Assembly: GCA_015655045.1 (NCBI GenBank)
Contig: JAATFU010000005.1
Location: 1 to 64,000, forward strand
DNA: 64,000 nucleotides
Direction of reading: 5' to 3'
DNA from: Candidatus Saccharimonadota bacterium
GTDB lineage: Bacteria; Patescibacteriota; Saccharimonadia; Saccharimonadales; Saccharimonadaceae
Both the position numbers and the translations under genes were made by a program. Shown here piece after piece: positions 33,169 through 41,422 of this stretch; the stretch's first letter is position 1, and each line of letters begins with the position of its first letter. The notes beneath the pieces were generated by a model. The model was given only the letters and a program-made list of their open reading frames with translations. It was not told the origin of the DNA and searched no databases.

Positions 33169-33570
33169 ATGCATACCCTCCGACTCACTCTCTCGAAACG
33201 CGAAATCTGGCTCAGCCTCTGCCTTATTTTTCTTGCTCTGGGCGGTATTATCGGTGGTATTTTGATGCTTATACAACCAGATGGCTCGCTACTTGGCCTA
33301 TCGCCCGATCTCCTACGCAGTGCACCAGTCCATACCTATGTGTGGCCGGGTATTTTCTTGGTAAGCGCGATGGGGCTTTGGCCGAGCCTGAACCTGTGCG
33401 GCCTCCTTCAGCATAGACAGTGGGTACAACTCTCGAATAGAATCCTTGGCGCCACCACCCTTGTATGGGTTGTCTATGAGGTCATGACGATCCACAGCTT
33501 GAGTCCACTGCAGCCGCTTATTGGCCTCATTGGTATCGTTCTCTTGCTACACTCCACTCGACGTACGTAA
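33169..33570 (+). CDS. small four-helix membrane protein, unknown
   Basis: This protein of 133 residues has four hydrophobic segments (about residues 14-35, 58-76, 85-105 and 112-128) and basic ends. No family is recognised. It begins 20 bp after the VIT gene and ends before a strong terminator, so it is probably the last gene of the heliorhodopsin unit. The start is uncertain: ATG 33169 is used, 33133 would overlap the VIT gene. Confidence 0.6.
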   Translation: MHTLRLTLSKREIWLSLCLIFLALGGIIGGILMLIQPDGSLLGLSPDLLRSAPVHTYVWPGIFLVSAMGLWPSLNLCGLLQHRQWVQLSNRILGATTLVWVVYEVMTIHSLSPLQPLIGLIGIVLLLHSTRRT

Positions 33571-33589
33571 AGAATAGCCACGCACATTT

Positions 33590-33620
33590 AAAAACCGACC
33601 TCTCAATGTGCCGGTTTTTA
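33590..33620 (+). terminator. terminator of the heliorhodopsin unit
   Basis: AAAAACCG and CGGTTTTT form an 8-bp stem with a T run. CACATT/AATGTG makes an alternative, overlapping pairing. Confidence 0.75.
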
Positions 33621-33647
33621 GCTATACGTCGTTAAGTTCCTACTACT

Positions 33648-33851
33648 TCAAGAGAGCAGTTGTCGTAATCGAGTGGTGTGGTGATTTCTAAAGAGCTTGC
33701 CGAGTTGTTCACGCTCTTCAACAACCTTCCACCTACGTTGTTGTAATTGTTTAGCTTTTGATCGCCAGCCATCCTTGTCGAGTTCTTGGTAGAGCTCGTC
33801 GGCGTCAAATTCAGATACTTTTGTTGGTCTTGAGAATAGTCGCCTACTCAT
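33648..33851 (-). CDS. small charged protein, 67 aa
   Basis: A strong SD (GAAGGAGGTG) precedes the ATG, so this short frame is very likely translated. The protein is highly charged and helical, with ELYQELDKDGWRSKAKQLQQRRW and a basic tail. No family is recognised. It lies between the heliorhodopsin unit and the SGNH-hydrolase gene on the strand of the latter, 110 bp away. Confidence 0.7.
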   Translation of the reverse strand: MSRRLFSRPTKVSEFDADELYQELDKDGWRSKAKQLQQRRWKVVEEREQLGKLFRNHHTTRLRQLLS

Positions 33852-33962
33852 TTCACACCTCCTTCGTTATCTTGTAACTATATTCTAAAGAAGGACCTAG
33901 TGTCAGTCTGTGATCTTTCTTACAAATATTGAAGTTTCTTCTAGTAGCGTCTATTCGCTACA

Positions 33963-35852
33963 TTATCCTCTGTAAGGTGTTATGGATTTAGCCACACCAT
34001 TCTGATTAACATAAAGAGGGCCAAGAGGCAACAAGATGGACGCTGATGCCTGCAGCCATAGTCGTGCCAACGAGTGCACACCCTGAACCTTTGGATGTAC
34101 CCCGTCGACAAGCTCATTCTGATGATTTGCAAAATATTGATATGCTTTAGTATCGCCTAGATATACAGACGTGCCATTTATTAGCGTAAGAAGCTGTGTT
34201 GCGTAAGACTGAATCCGTGCAGTGCTCATTTCGGAAAAATCATTACTAAATGACCCTGGTAGGGTATAGGTTGGCATATTTAAAATGACCTTGAAACCGC
34301 TAGCGGTGAGATTACCCACGATACTTGTCATATTTGACAGGTATGTCGTCGGACTAATCGACAGGCTATCCTTAGAGTCATTCGCCCCTAACATAATAAA
34401 GACGTGCGTAACCCCCATGCTAGTAAATGCCGTCTTTGCATTAATAAATTGTGACGTTGCCGGTAACCAATTCGCTGTTGTTTGCCCACTTGCTGCCGCA
34501 TTAACAAGAGTTACATTTCGTGAGCCAGCTATAATACTTAGCATATTCTGCAAGGCACTTGATGGATTGATAGTTCCCCCTGTCGTCGCCAGTTCTGTGG
34601 GCGTATAGATACTAATTGAGTCACCAATAAATCCAAGGGTTAATGACAGCGCATCTGCCCGTGTGTTAATTGCATATTGGCCTGTCGTGGCAGTTACCGA
34701 CAGCGAATCAGTAACTCGTAATTTATAGAAATACAATGTATCGGCTAGCAAGTTCGAGTCTGACAATATTAAGCTAGTCGCAGATGAGATGATATTATCA
34801 GCTCCCGGTGTAAAACTTGCTACCGTGCTACGATACCACTGATACGTCAATGTACCCGTACCGCCACTTGCGGCCGTAGCAGAAAGAGAAATTAAGGTTG
34901 GCCCTTGCGAGACCGTACTAATTGTCCCAATGACAAGTTGTTGAGCCGATGCCGTATAGCTTATTGATGAAGGATCGGTAAGTCCTCCATTATTACTCGT
35001 CGAGAGAGTCTTCATACCACTTGTACTCGGAGTATACGTTACTGTTACTTGTTGAGTGCTTGAACTTAGCTGGATGGAAGAGGGGCTAAAGGAACCCCCG
35101 CCTCCATTATCGGTGGGTGTGAATATCGTCGGGTCGACAGGAGGAATAGAGCCCGCAGGGGTTAAGGCAAGTGTAAAGGGGGCTGAGGCTGTATTTACAA
35201 TTCCACTCGTTGGACCAATAAAGGTGTACCCTGTTGAGGTTGGGGCACTTTCATTGTACGTAATAACTTGATCGTGCGTTACGGCAAACGAGTGAGAAAG
35301 TCCGAAGGACCCCATAGTAAGAGCTGTGTCTACGATACTCACCGTCTGGATAGCTGCTCCGTCCGGATAGTTGGTCGCAATGTAACACGAGACGGTGAGA
35401 GTTGTTCCAACAACCTTTGCATCAAGTACGTACTGCGTACCTTGAACAAAGGACACGCCCGTATCACTCCCCTGTAGAAGTGTTGTTGAAGTTTGCGCCG
35501 ATCCGTTATACCTATAGATAAAACAACGACGGTTGCCATTTATATACGAGAAGGCATACGCATCGTATGTCGAGGAGTTAGCGCGTAGAAGAATTAGTGG
35601 AACTACCCCACTCGATGCAAAGGTGAACTTGACGACCATACGCTGGTCTGTGCAGTCCTCGCTCGCAGGACGTAAGAGCCAATTGCGAAACACGTTATTG
35701 GTATTTGCTGCATTTAACTTATTGCTCACAATATTATATTGAGAGCCGGCAACGTCCGTCCAGTTATTGCCTACTCCGGTCGTCGTACCTGCTGCACCCA
35801 CACTTGTGTTTGCGCGGCTAAATGTATCATTAATAATCTGAAGTTCAGTCAT
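33963..35852 (-). CDS. tail-fibre-like SGNH hydrolase with Ig-like domains
   Basis: The 629-residue protein begins with a beta-sandwich (residues about 1-200, NDTFSRANTS start) of the kind found in actinophage minor tail proteins. Ig-like regions follow (about 205-400), then a C-terminal SGNH/GDSL hydrolase: GDSIS for the nucleophile, LGANDS and DGVHP for the acid-histidine pair. It would deacetylate or de-esterify surface glycans. There is no signal peptide. It follows the MARLPQPG gene after 4 bp, the same layout as 49684/47296. Its place outside any phage structural cluster suggests use by the cell itself. Confidence 0.8.
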   Translation of the reverse strand: MTELQIINDTFSRANTSVGAAGTTTGVGNNWTDVAGSQYNIVSNKLNAANTNNVFRNWLLRPASEDCTDQRMVVKFTFASSGVVPLILLRANSSTYDAYAFSYINGNRRCFIYRYNGSAQTSTTLLQGSDTGVSFVQGTQYVLDAKVVGTTLTVSCYIATNYPDGAAIQTVSIVDTALTMGSFGLSHSFAVTHDQVITYNESAPTSTGYTFIGPTSGIVNTASAPFTLALTPAGSIPPVDPTIFTPTDNGGGGSFSPSSIQLSSSTQQVTVTYTPSTSGMKTLSTSNNGGLTDPSSISYTASAQQLVIGTISTVSQGPTLISLSATAASGGTGTLTYQWYRSTVASFTPGADNIISSATSLILSDSNLLADTLYFYKLRVTDSLSVTATTGQYAINTRADALSLTLGFIGDSISIYTPTELATTGGTINPSSALQNMLSIIAGSRNVTLVNAAASGQTTANWLPATSQFINAKTAFTSMGVTHVFIMLGANDSKDSLSISPTTYLSNMTSIVGNLTASGFKVILNMPTYTLPGSFSNDFSEMSTARIQSYATQLLTLINGTSVYLGDTKAYQYFANHQNELVDGVHPKVQGVHSLARLWLQASASILLPLGPLYVNQNGVAKSITPYRG

Positions 35853-35856
35853 GAGC

Positions 35857-36177
35857 TTAGGCCTTTAGCCAAATATCACCAGATAGCCAGTGGAGTGGCT
35901 GTGTCGAACACTGCCAATACACCACTGGAAGTTCAGTGGGACGGACTGCGGAAGCATTTGTTATAGGGTTATTCGCTGTTCCTAAACCGCGATATCGCGC
36001 GTCGAGTGTTGCCAGTGAGCCTGTCAATTTCTCGTCTAGTGCATTTATTAAGCCAGTTATTTTAGATTGTGGAATATCCCTTAGGCTACCGTCGCCATTA
36101 TGAGCTTCTGAAAGATAGTCATTGAGTATTTGACCCCACGTACCCTGATCTTGGCCTGGCTGTGGAAGGCGAGCCAT
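35857..36177 (-). CDS. short MARLPQPG attachment-type protein
   Basis: The 106-residue protein opens with MARLPQPG, then GTWGQILNDYLSEAHNGDGSLRDIP. The same N-terminal 45 residues, with small changes, start the 49684-51021 protein. The segment is common in tail-fibre or baseplate-type proteins and may be an anchoring domain. The rest is a short helix and a C-terminal stretch with Trp residues. It is cotranscribed with the SGNH hydrolase and driven by a near-consensus promoter. Confidence 0.75.
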   Translation of the reverse strand: MARLPQPGQDQGTWGQILNDYLSEAHNGDGSLRDIPQSKITGLINALDEKLTGSLATLDARYRGLGTANNPITNASAVRPTELPVVYWQCSTQPLHWLSGDIWLKA

Positions 36178-36310
36178 CAGTGGCTCTCTCTGTGGCTATT
36201 AAAGAGGGGTTCGGATAGTGCTAAATTTCTCCGCTTCTTCGTCCATAACGTCCGATGTGATCGTGCCATTGGGCTAATATTCCTTCTCTTACTCGTAGCT
36301 TACTATCCAT

Positions 36311-36339
36311 AGCATAAGGGAGATAGCATAGAGTGTCAA
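36311..36339 (-). promoter_or_regulatory. strong promoter of MARLPQPG/SGNH unit
   Basis: TTGACA (36339-36334), a 17-bp spacer and TATGCT (36316-36311) lie on the minus strand, giving a leader of about 125 nt. Confidence 0.8.
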
Positions 36340-36389
36340 GAACCAGTAACCTCTTATACTCCTCTGGCTATTAGACTTACTGGGCATAA

Positions 36390-36427
36390 AAAGAAATATC
36401 CCCATCTTTCGATGAGGATATTTCTTT
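36390..36427 (-). terminator. terminator after tRNA-Phe
   Basis: AAAGAAATATCC pairs with GGATATTTCTTT around a 13-nt loop, ending in TTT on the minus strand directly after the tRNA. Confidence 0.85.
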
Positions 36428-36502
36428 GGTGGCTCCTCCCAGACTTGAACTGGGGACACAAGGCTCTTCAAGCCTCTGCTCTACCAACTGAGCTAAAGAG
36501 CC
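36427..36502 (-). tRNA. tRNA-Phe (GAA)
   Basis: A 76-nt cloverleaf with anticodon loop TTGAAGA, acceptor GGCTCTT with GGGAGCC-type pairing partner (GAGGAGCC) and encoded CCA. Confidence 0.96.
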
Positions 36503-36583
36503 ACGCTTTGGTGTATGTGTTACAATACTCCGCCTATTGTAGGTGAAAAGTGCCTTCTTTTCAAGCGCTGTATAGAGAGGCTC

Positions 36584-37327
36584 TTACTTGATAATTGATT
36601 TGATGTTGTCAACTAAATCGGCCGGAATGACAAAGACGGTCTTCTGACTTGGCTCAACTGCAATCTTCTCAAGTGTTTGCAGGGTGCGAATACTGATTCC
36701 CCCGGCAACCTTACTCAGCATTTCAGCTGCATCGGCAACCGATTGCGCTGCAGATTTCTCACCCTCAGCGGTGATAATTACTGCTCGTCGCTCTCGTTCA
36801 GCTTCAGCCTGCTTGGCCATCGCCCGCTTCATGTCTTGGGGCAGCTCGATGTTCTGTAACTTCACATTCTCAACGTCAATACCCCACTTTTCAGTCTGAA
36901 TATCAACAATGGCCTTAATCTGGTCACTGACCTCGTCTCGTTTACCAAGCAGCGAATCAAGCTCAATATTGCCCGTTACATCACGAAGGGCTGCCTGGGC
37001 AAACTGGCTCGTAGCATAGATATAATTCGTTGTTTCAAGCACTGCCTTCTTAGCATCGAGTACTCGGAAGTAAACGACCGCATCAACATTGACCGTGACG
37101 TTATCCTTCGTAATAACTTCTTGTTTCGGGATATCAATAGTATTGGTACGAGTATCAACCTTAATCATGCGCTGGAAGATAGGCACCACGACGCGAAGAC
37201 CAGCGTCACGAATGCCCGTGAATCGTCCCAACGTGAGCACCAGACCTCGTTCATATTGGTTTACGACCCGAAGACCGCTCAAGATCAGAATAATAACAAT
37301 GATAATGATAAATATGGCAAATCCCAT
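36584..37327 (-). CDS. slipin/stomatin-type SPFH protein
   Basis: The 247-residue protein has an N-terminal membrane helix (residues 3-19) and an SPFH/band 7 domain: VNQYERGLVLTLGRF, VPIFQRMIKVDTRT, VTVNVDAVVYFRV and AEAERERRAVIITAEGE in the coiled-coil part. Slipins form membrane-microdomain scaffolds. No NfeD partner is adjacent. An SD (AAAGGAGAG) lies before the ATG, and the gene follows ddl by 12 bp, so the two are cotranscribed. Confidence 0.93.
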   Translation of the reverse strand: MGFAIFIIIIVIILILSGLRVVNQYERGLVLTLGRFTGIRDAGLRVVVPIFQRMIKVDTRTNTIDIPKQEVITKDNVTVNVDAVVYFRVLDAKKAVLETTNYIYATSQFAQAALRDVTGNIELDSLLGKRDEVSDQIKAIVDIQTEKWGIDVENVKLQNIELPQDMKRAMAKQAEAERERRAVIITAEGEKSAAQSVADAAEMLSKVAGGISIRTLQTLEKIAVEPSQKTVFVIPADLVDNIKSIIK

Positions 37328-37339
37328 GAAACTCTCCTT

Positions 37340-38362
37340 TTAACGCGCTAAGTCGATTAATGTATCGATAAGTTCACTATACCCTATTCCAGCCTCGCGC
37401 CATAGCTTTGGGTACATACTCATATTGGTAAAACCCGGAAGGGTATTGATCTCATTGACGAAAACCTCTTGAGTTTCTTCATTATAAAAGAAATCAATAC
37501 GCGCTAATCCCCGTCCTTCAAGGACGTGGAAGACTTGACGTGTCATGGCCTTTACTTGCTCGGCGATTACATCGGGAATATGCGCCGGAACGATCACCTT
37601 CGTATGACTAGTGATTGAATACTTCGCCTCATAGGTATAAAACTCATCTTCTGGTTGGACTTCACCAATACCGCTGACTCGAAAGTTGGGAGGATTGCCC
37701 AGTACCGCCACCTCCAGTTCTCGGCCAACTACACACTGTTCGATGAGTATCTTCGTATCAAGTACAAGTGCGGCCTGAAGCGCAGCTTTATAGCCTGCTT
37801 CGTCATAGACTTTGGTTACCCCTACAGACGAACCAAGGTGTGCTGGCTTTATAAATAATGGTGTCCCCAGCTTTTGGGTTACTTCTGAAAAATCAGGTGG
37901 AGTCATACCTTTGCGATGAACTAGATAGGGAATAATAGGAATGTCCGCTTGGGTCAGTAGCTGCTTGGTGAGGTCTTTATCTATGCCGAGGACCGAGCCA
38001 ACAATACCAGCCCCTACAATCGGAATGTGCAGCAGATCTGCTAGTCCCTGAACTGATCCATCTTCGCCATGCTCTCCATGAAGAACCGGGAGGATAACTG
38101 TCGGGTAGATAATAGTTGTACTGGGAAGCGTCATAAAACTCTTCGTACCAAGCAGTGGGATAAGTTGTGGTGCGCCCGTAATGTCCATAGGCTGCTCGAC
38201 CGCATCAACTAACCACCATTTGCCACTTGTATCGATAAAACCAAGACTAATATCATACTTTGCATCATCGAGCGCCGCAAAGACATTATGCGCCGAAGAA
38301 ATCGAGACTTCATGCTCAGACGATTCACCGCCAAAAAGAAGTAAAACGGTCGTTTGTTGCAT
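37340..38362 (-). CDS. ddl: D-alanine--D-alanine ligase
   Basis: The 340-residue ATP-grasp enzyme makes the D-Ala-D-Ala dipeptide for peptidoglycan. Signatures are LLFGGESSEHEVS at the start, VLHGEHGEDGSVQG, the KPAHLGSSVGV loop and ARIDFFYNEETQEVFVNEINTLPGFT with magnesium ligands. The cell thus builds its own cross-linked wall. A TATTAT box lies 9 nt before the ATG. The slipin gene follows in the same transcript. Confidence 0.97.
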   Translation of the reverse strand: MQQTTVLLLFGGESSEHEVSISSAHNVFAALDDAKYDISLGFIDTSGKWWLVDAVEQPMDITGAPQLIPLLGTKSFMTLPSTTIIYPTVILPVLHGEHGEDGSVQGLADLLHIPIVGAGIVGSVLGIDKDLTKQLLTQADIPIIPYLVHRKGMTPPDFSEVTQKLGTPLFIKPAHLGSSVGVTKVYDEAGYKAALQAALVLDTKILIEQCVVGRELEVAVLGNPPNFRVSGIGEVQPEDEFYTYEAKYSITSHTKVIVPAHIPDVIAEQVKAMTRQVFHVLEGRGLARIDFFYNEETQEVFVNEINTLPGFTNMSMYPKLWREAGIGYSELIDTLIDLAR

Positions 38363-38388
38363 CCTGCCCTTATAATAGCGCAGGTTGC

Positions 38389-38898
38389 TTAATTAGCCCA
38401 ATTCCACCCATTGCCACTCCCGGTATAGCCCCAGTTATTTGTGTAGCCTGCAGTATTACTAAGTATATTACAGGTTGAACTAGTCGTGCTACTCCAAGTC
38501 GGTGTGTATGGCTGGAGTCCGCGAATCGAGCTATAGGAGTACGCCGCCCCAGATTTAGACAGGGCAACCAACACGTACTCAGTAGCATCACCCGATAAAC
38601 AATAAGCCAAGTTATTTATGCCGGCTCCAGTTGAGTAGGCTGATTTAGTAAACTCCATGGTTGACTTAGATGCGAATACTGCTGAAGTAGGATACGTATT
38701 GGAGGTCGTATCGATACGAATAAGCTCCATCTGCTTCCCAAAGTTCTCGAGGTCACTTTTGACCGCCGTGTCATTTGCGCGACCAGATATCCCTCCATAC
38801 GCCACAATCGTAATCGCAGCTAGGATTGCAATCACAACAATAACGACCAGCAGTTCAACAATAGTGAAACCTTTTTGTTTTGCCCACACTTGTTTCAT
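38389..38898 (-). CDS. type IV prepilin-like protein (paralogue)
   Basis: The product of about 169 residues has the same MKQVWAKQKG leader, FTIVE cleavage site and membrane helix as the prepilin at 29746; 127 of 132 bp including the promoter are identical. The C-terminal domain is unrelated: Ser/Thr/Tyr-rich with two distant cysteines and a repeated Asn-Trp-Gly-type tail. This implies gene duplication or conversion restricted to the N-terminal half. The start at 38898 is set by the shared promoter. Confidence 0.87.
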   Translation of the reverse strand: MKQVWAKQKGFTIVELLVVIVVIAILAAITIVAYGGISGRANDTAVKSDLENFGKQMELIRIDTTSNTYPTSAVFASKSTMEFTKSAYSTGAGINNLAYCLSGDATEYVLVALSKSGAAYSYSSIRGLQPYTPTWSSTTSSTCNILSNTAGYTNNWGYTGSGNGWNWAN

Positions 38899-38956
38899 GT
38901 CACTATTAAAGCATACCTCTGAGGGATACCACAACTGAACAGGGTATAATAAGAGT

Positions 38957-40129
38957 ATGCAACGAATTCCCCTAGCCGAACGCATGCGCCCGACGACACT
39001 CGATGAAGTGATCGGCCAAACCCACCTCCTCGGGGACGGTGAAATTCTTCGTCAAATCGTCAAGAATAAGGAGCCAGTCAGCCTTATCTTATGGGGCCCA
39101 CCAGGAAGTGGTAAGACTACCCTCGCTCGTATTATTGCCCGGGAAGTAGAAGCTGAATTTATTGAACTCTCGGCAGTGACGAGCGGAAAAAAAGACGTCG
39201 AGCGCGTAATAGAGCATGCCCGTCAGAACTGGAATCTCCAACTTCGCACTATCTTATTTGTCGATGAAATCCACCGCTTCAATAAGGCACAACAAGACGC
39301 TTTCCTCCCCCACGTCGAGTCTGGTCTTATCACCCTGATTGGGGCCACCACCGAAAACCCTAGTTTTGAAGTCATTAACCCACTCCTTTCACGGAGTCGC
39401 GTGCTCGTACTTGAGCCCCTTAACAAAGATGAAATTATTACCATTCTCCAGCATGCATTAACCGAGCAGAAAGCCATCAAGAAGGTTACAAAGGAAGCTC
39501 TTGATTATCTAGCCGAGCTCTCTGGTGGTGATGCGCGCGTCGCCCTGGGTAACTTAGAGCTAGCACTTAGTATGAGTCAAAAAGTGACGCCAGACATTGT
39601 CAAGGTAGCTGCTCAAAAACGCGTTCCTGGCTATGACAAGAAAGGTGAGATGCACTATAATGTCATTAGTGCCTTCATTAAAAGTATGCGCGGCAGTAAT
39701 GTCGACGGTACTCTTTATTATTTAGCTCGTATGATAGATGCTGGCGAGGACGCCAAGTTTATTGCTCGCCGTATGGTTATCTTTGCCAGCGAAGACATTG
39801 GTCTTGCTGGTAATGGCGCTCTCGGACTCGCCCTCAATGCCTTTCAGGCCGTTGAGCGGATTGGCATGCCAGAATCAAGCTATATCCTTTTTCACGTCGC
39901 AACCGCCCTAGCAAAGAGCGAGAAGTCGCGACAAACCACCGAAGCGATGAACCGAGCCCAGAGCCTTGCAAAGCAATACCCCGATTCACCTGTTCCCCTC
40001 CACCTTCGTAATGCCCCCACCAAACTTATGAAAGACATTGGCTATGGTAAAGATTACAAATGGGAAGCTGACTTTAAGCCAGGTAAAGGTTTTCTTCCCG
40101 ACGAATTAAAAAATGAAAAAATTTTCTAG
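38957..40129 (+). CDS. rarA: replication-associated recombination protein A
   Basis: The 390-residue AAA+ ATPase is of the MgsA/RarA/WRNIP1 family: [19 protein letters not shown], Walker [10 protein letters not shown], Walker [20 protein letters not shown], sensor [10 protein letters not shown], and the C-terminal tetramerisation domain ([14 protein letters not shown]). It acts at stalled replication forks. A perfect TATAAT lies 6 nt before the ATG, a leaderless layout. It is divergent from the prepilin gene. Confidence 0.96.
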   Translation: MQRIPLAERMRPTTLDEVIGQTHLLGDGEILRQIVKNKEPVSLILWGPPGSGKTTLARIIAREVEAEFIELSAVTSGKKDVERVIEHARQNWNLQLRTILFVDEIHRFNKAQQDAFLPHVESGLITLIGATTENPSFEVINPLLSRSRVLVLEPLNKDEIITILQHALTEQKAIKKVTKEALDYLAELSGGDARVALGNLELALSMSQKVTPDIVKVAAQKRVPGYDKKGEMHYNVISAFIKSMRGSNVDGTLYYLARMIDAGEDAKFIARRMVIFASEDIGLAGNGALGLALNAFQAVERIGMPESSYILFHVATALAKSEKSRQTTEAMNRAQSLAKQYPDSPVPLHLRNAPTKLMKDIGYGKDYKWEADFKPGKGFLPDELKNEKIF

Positions 40130-40136
40130 CCCCTCT

Positions 40137-41315
40137 TTAGCCTGACCGTCGCATCGCTTCTTTGTATCGTTCAATGTAAGCTAAAGCCATTACGTCTGCT
40201 GAAAACTTTGCCTCAACCGAACGACGACATGCCTCTGGATCAATCTCATCAACCCGTTGCATATACTCGGCAAATTCTGCTTCCGTATGTGCCAAAAATC
40301 CATTTACCCCATGAGTAATGATCTCAGGCATTGCACCCCGACTCATAGCAACGACTGGCGTACCACTTGCTAAAGCTTCGATAACAGCCATACCAAATGG
40401 TTCTTCCCAGTCAATAGGAAAAAGGAGGGCCTTTGCATTTGATATAAGGGTTTGTTTACGCTTTCCGCTCACGTTTCCCAGAAACTGTATAAACGAATTC
40501 TTGATTGTATATGGCAGAATGTAATCACTGTAATAACGAAAATCAGATGCATTACGATATGGGCTGAGTGGATTAGCAACTTCCATTGCTAATTGTTTGG
40601 GCGAACTAATGCCAGCAACTGTACCAGCCATCTTGAGTTTGGCGCCTATTTGAGTACATAGTTTTGCCGCAATGTGCTGGCCTTTATCTCGAGAAAAACG
40701 GGCGAGCGTAAAGAAATAATCACTCTTCTTTGATTTAAAGATAAAATTGTTCGTATCAACTGCATTATAAACTGTGGGGAGGGTGTGTGCGCGAAGTGCT
40801 TTTGGAGCTGTCTGCATAAGTGCGTCAGAAATCCCTACCACGTAGAATCTATCGCTGAGCCCACATAGCTGTTCCCAAAACGGCCTGTTATCTGGCAGGT
40901 CCTGATCAAGCATTTGCTGATCTGAAAAAGGCGGCCCATGAATAGTATGGACTACTGGGGGTATTAGTTTATCATATGTTGCCCACCCAAGGACCTGTGG
41001 GCCGAGAAAACCATTATGATCATGGATAATATCAAAGTGCCCATCCTCTTTGATAAAGTTGAGTGCAAATTGGAGGTGCGCCGCTAAGATAGGTAATGAT
41101 TCATACATGGGTTTGTGAATATGATGATACTGTTCAGTTCTATATAATGAATGGATTTTTACGCCTGGCAGTTTTGTAGTTCCAACAGTGAAAAGTTCAA
41201 TTTCAATACCATGAAGCTTCAACCCGACAATTAAGCCATCGAGGACTGCCTCGATGCCACCGTAGCCTTTGGGCGGTATTGCAAGCCAGGGTGGTGCAAT
41301 GACAGCAACTCTCAT
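40137..41315 (-). CDS. GT4-type glycosyltransferase
   Basis: The 392-residue enzyme has the GT-B fold of the GT4 family. The N-terminal domain starts RVAVIAPPWLAIPPKGYGGIE, and the C-terminal domain holds the nucleotide-sugar site: FPIDWEEPFGMAVIEALASGTPVVA then GAMPEIITHGVNGFL, with the catalytic E-x7-E. It transfers a sugar from a nucleotide donor to an unknown acceptor. A TACAAT lies about 30 bp upstream of the ATG. The neighbouring glucosidase-like protein and trehalase suggest storage or capsule sugar metabolism. Confidence 0.9.
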   Translation of the reverse strand: MRVAVIAPPWLAIPPKGYGGIEAVLDGLIVGLKLHGIEIELFTVGTTKLPGVKIHSLYRTEQYHHIHKPMYESLPILAAHLQFALNFIKEDGHFDIIHDHNGFLGPQVLGWATYDKLIPPVVHTIHGPPFSDQQMLDQDLPDNRPFWEQLCGLSDRFYVVGISDALMQTAPKALRAHTLPTVYNAVDTNNFIFKSKKSDYFFTLARFSRDKGQHIAAKLCTQIGAKLKMAGTVAGISSPKQLAMEVANPLSPYRNASDFRYYSDYILPYTIKNSFIQFLGNVSGKRKQTLISNAKALLFPIDWEEPFGMAVIEALASGTPVVAMSRGAMPEIITHGVNGFLAHTEAEFAEYMQRVDEIDPEACRRSVEAKFSADVMALAYIERYKEAMRRSG

Positions 41316-41422
41316 TCTAGACTTTTAATTCTAATTTAAGGATTGTAGCGTGAGGATATTTACACATACGCTTCATACTGTGTAACAGTATAGCACACGG
41401 CTAGAAATGCTATACTGAACCC

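Noticed and set aside
33963-36177. Prophage remnant
   Set aside because: Phage-like tail domains are present but no capsid, terminase, portal, lysis or integrase genes lie nearby.
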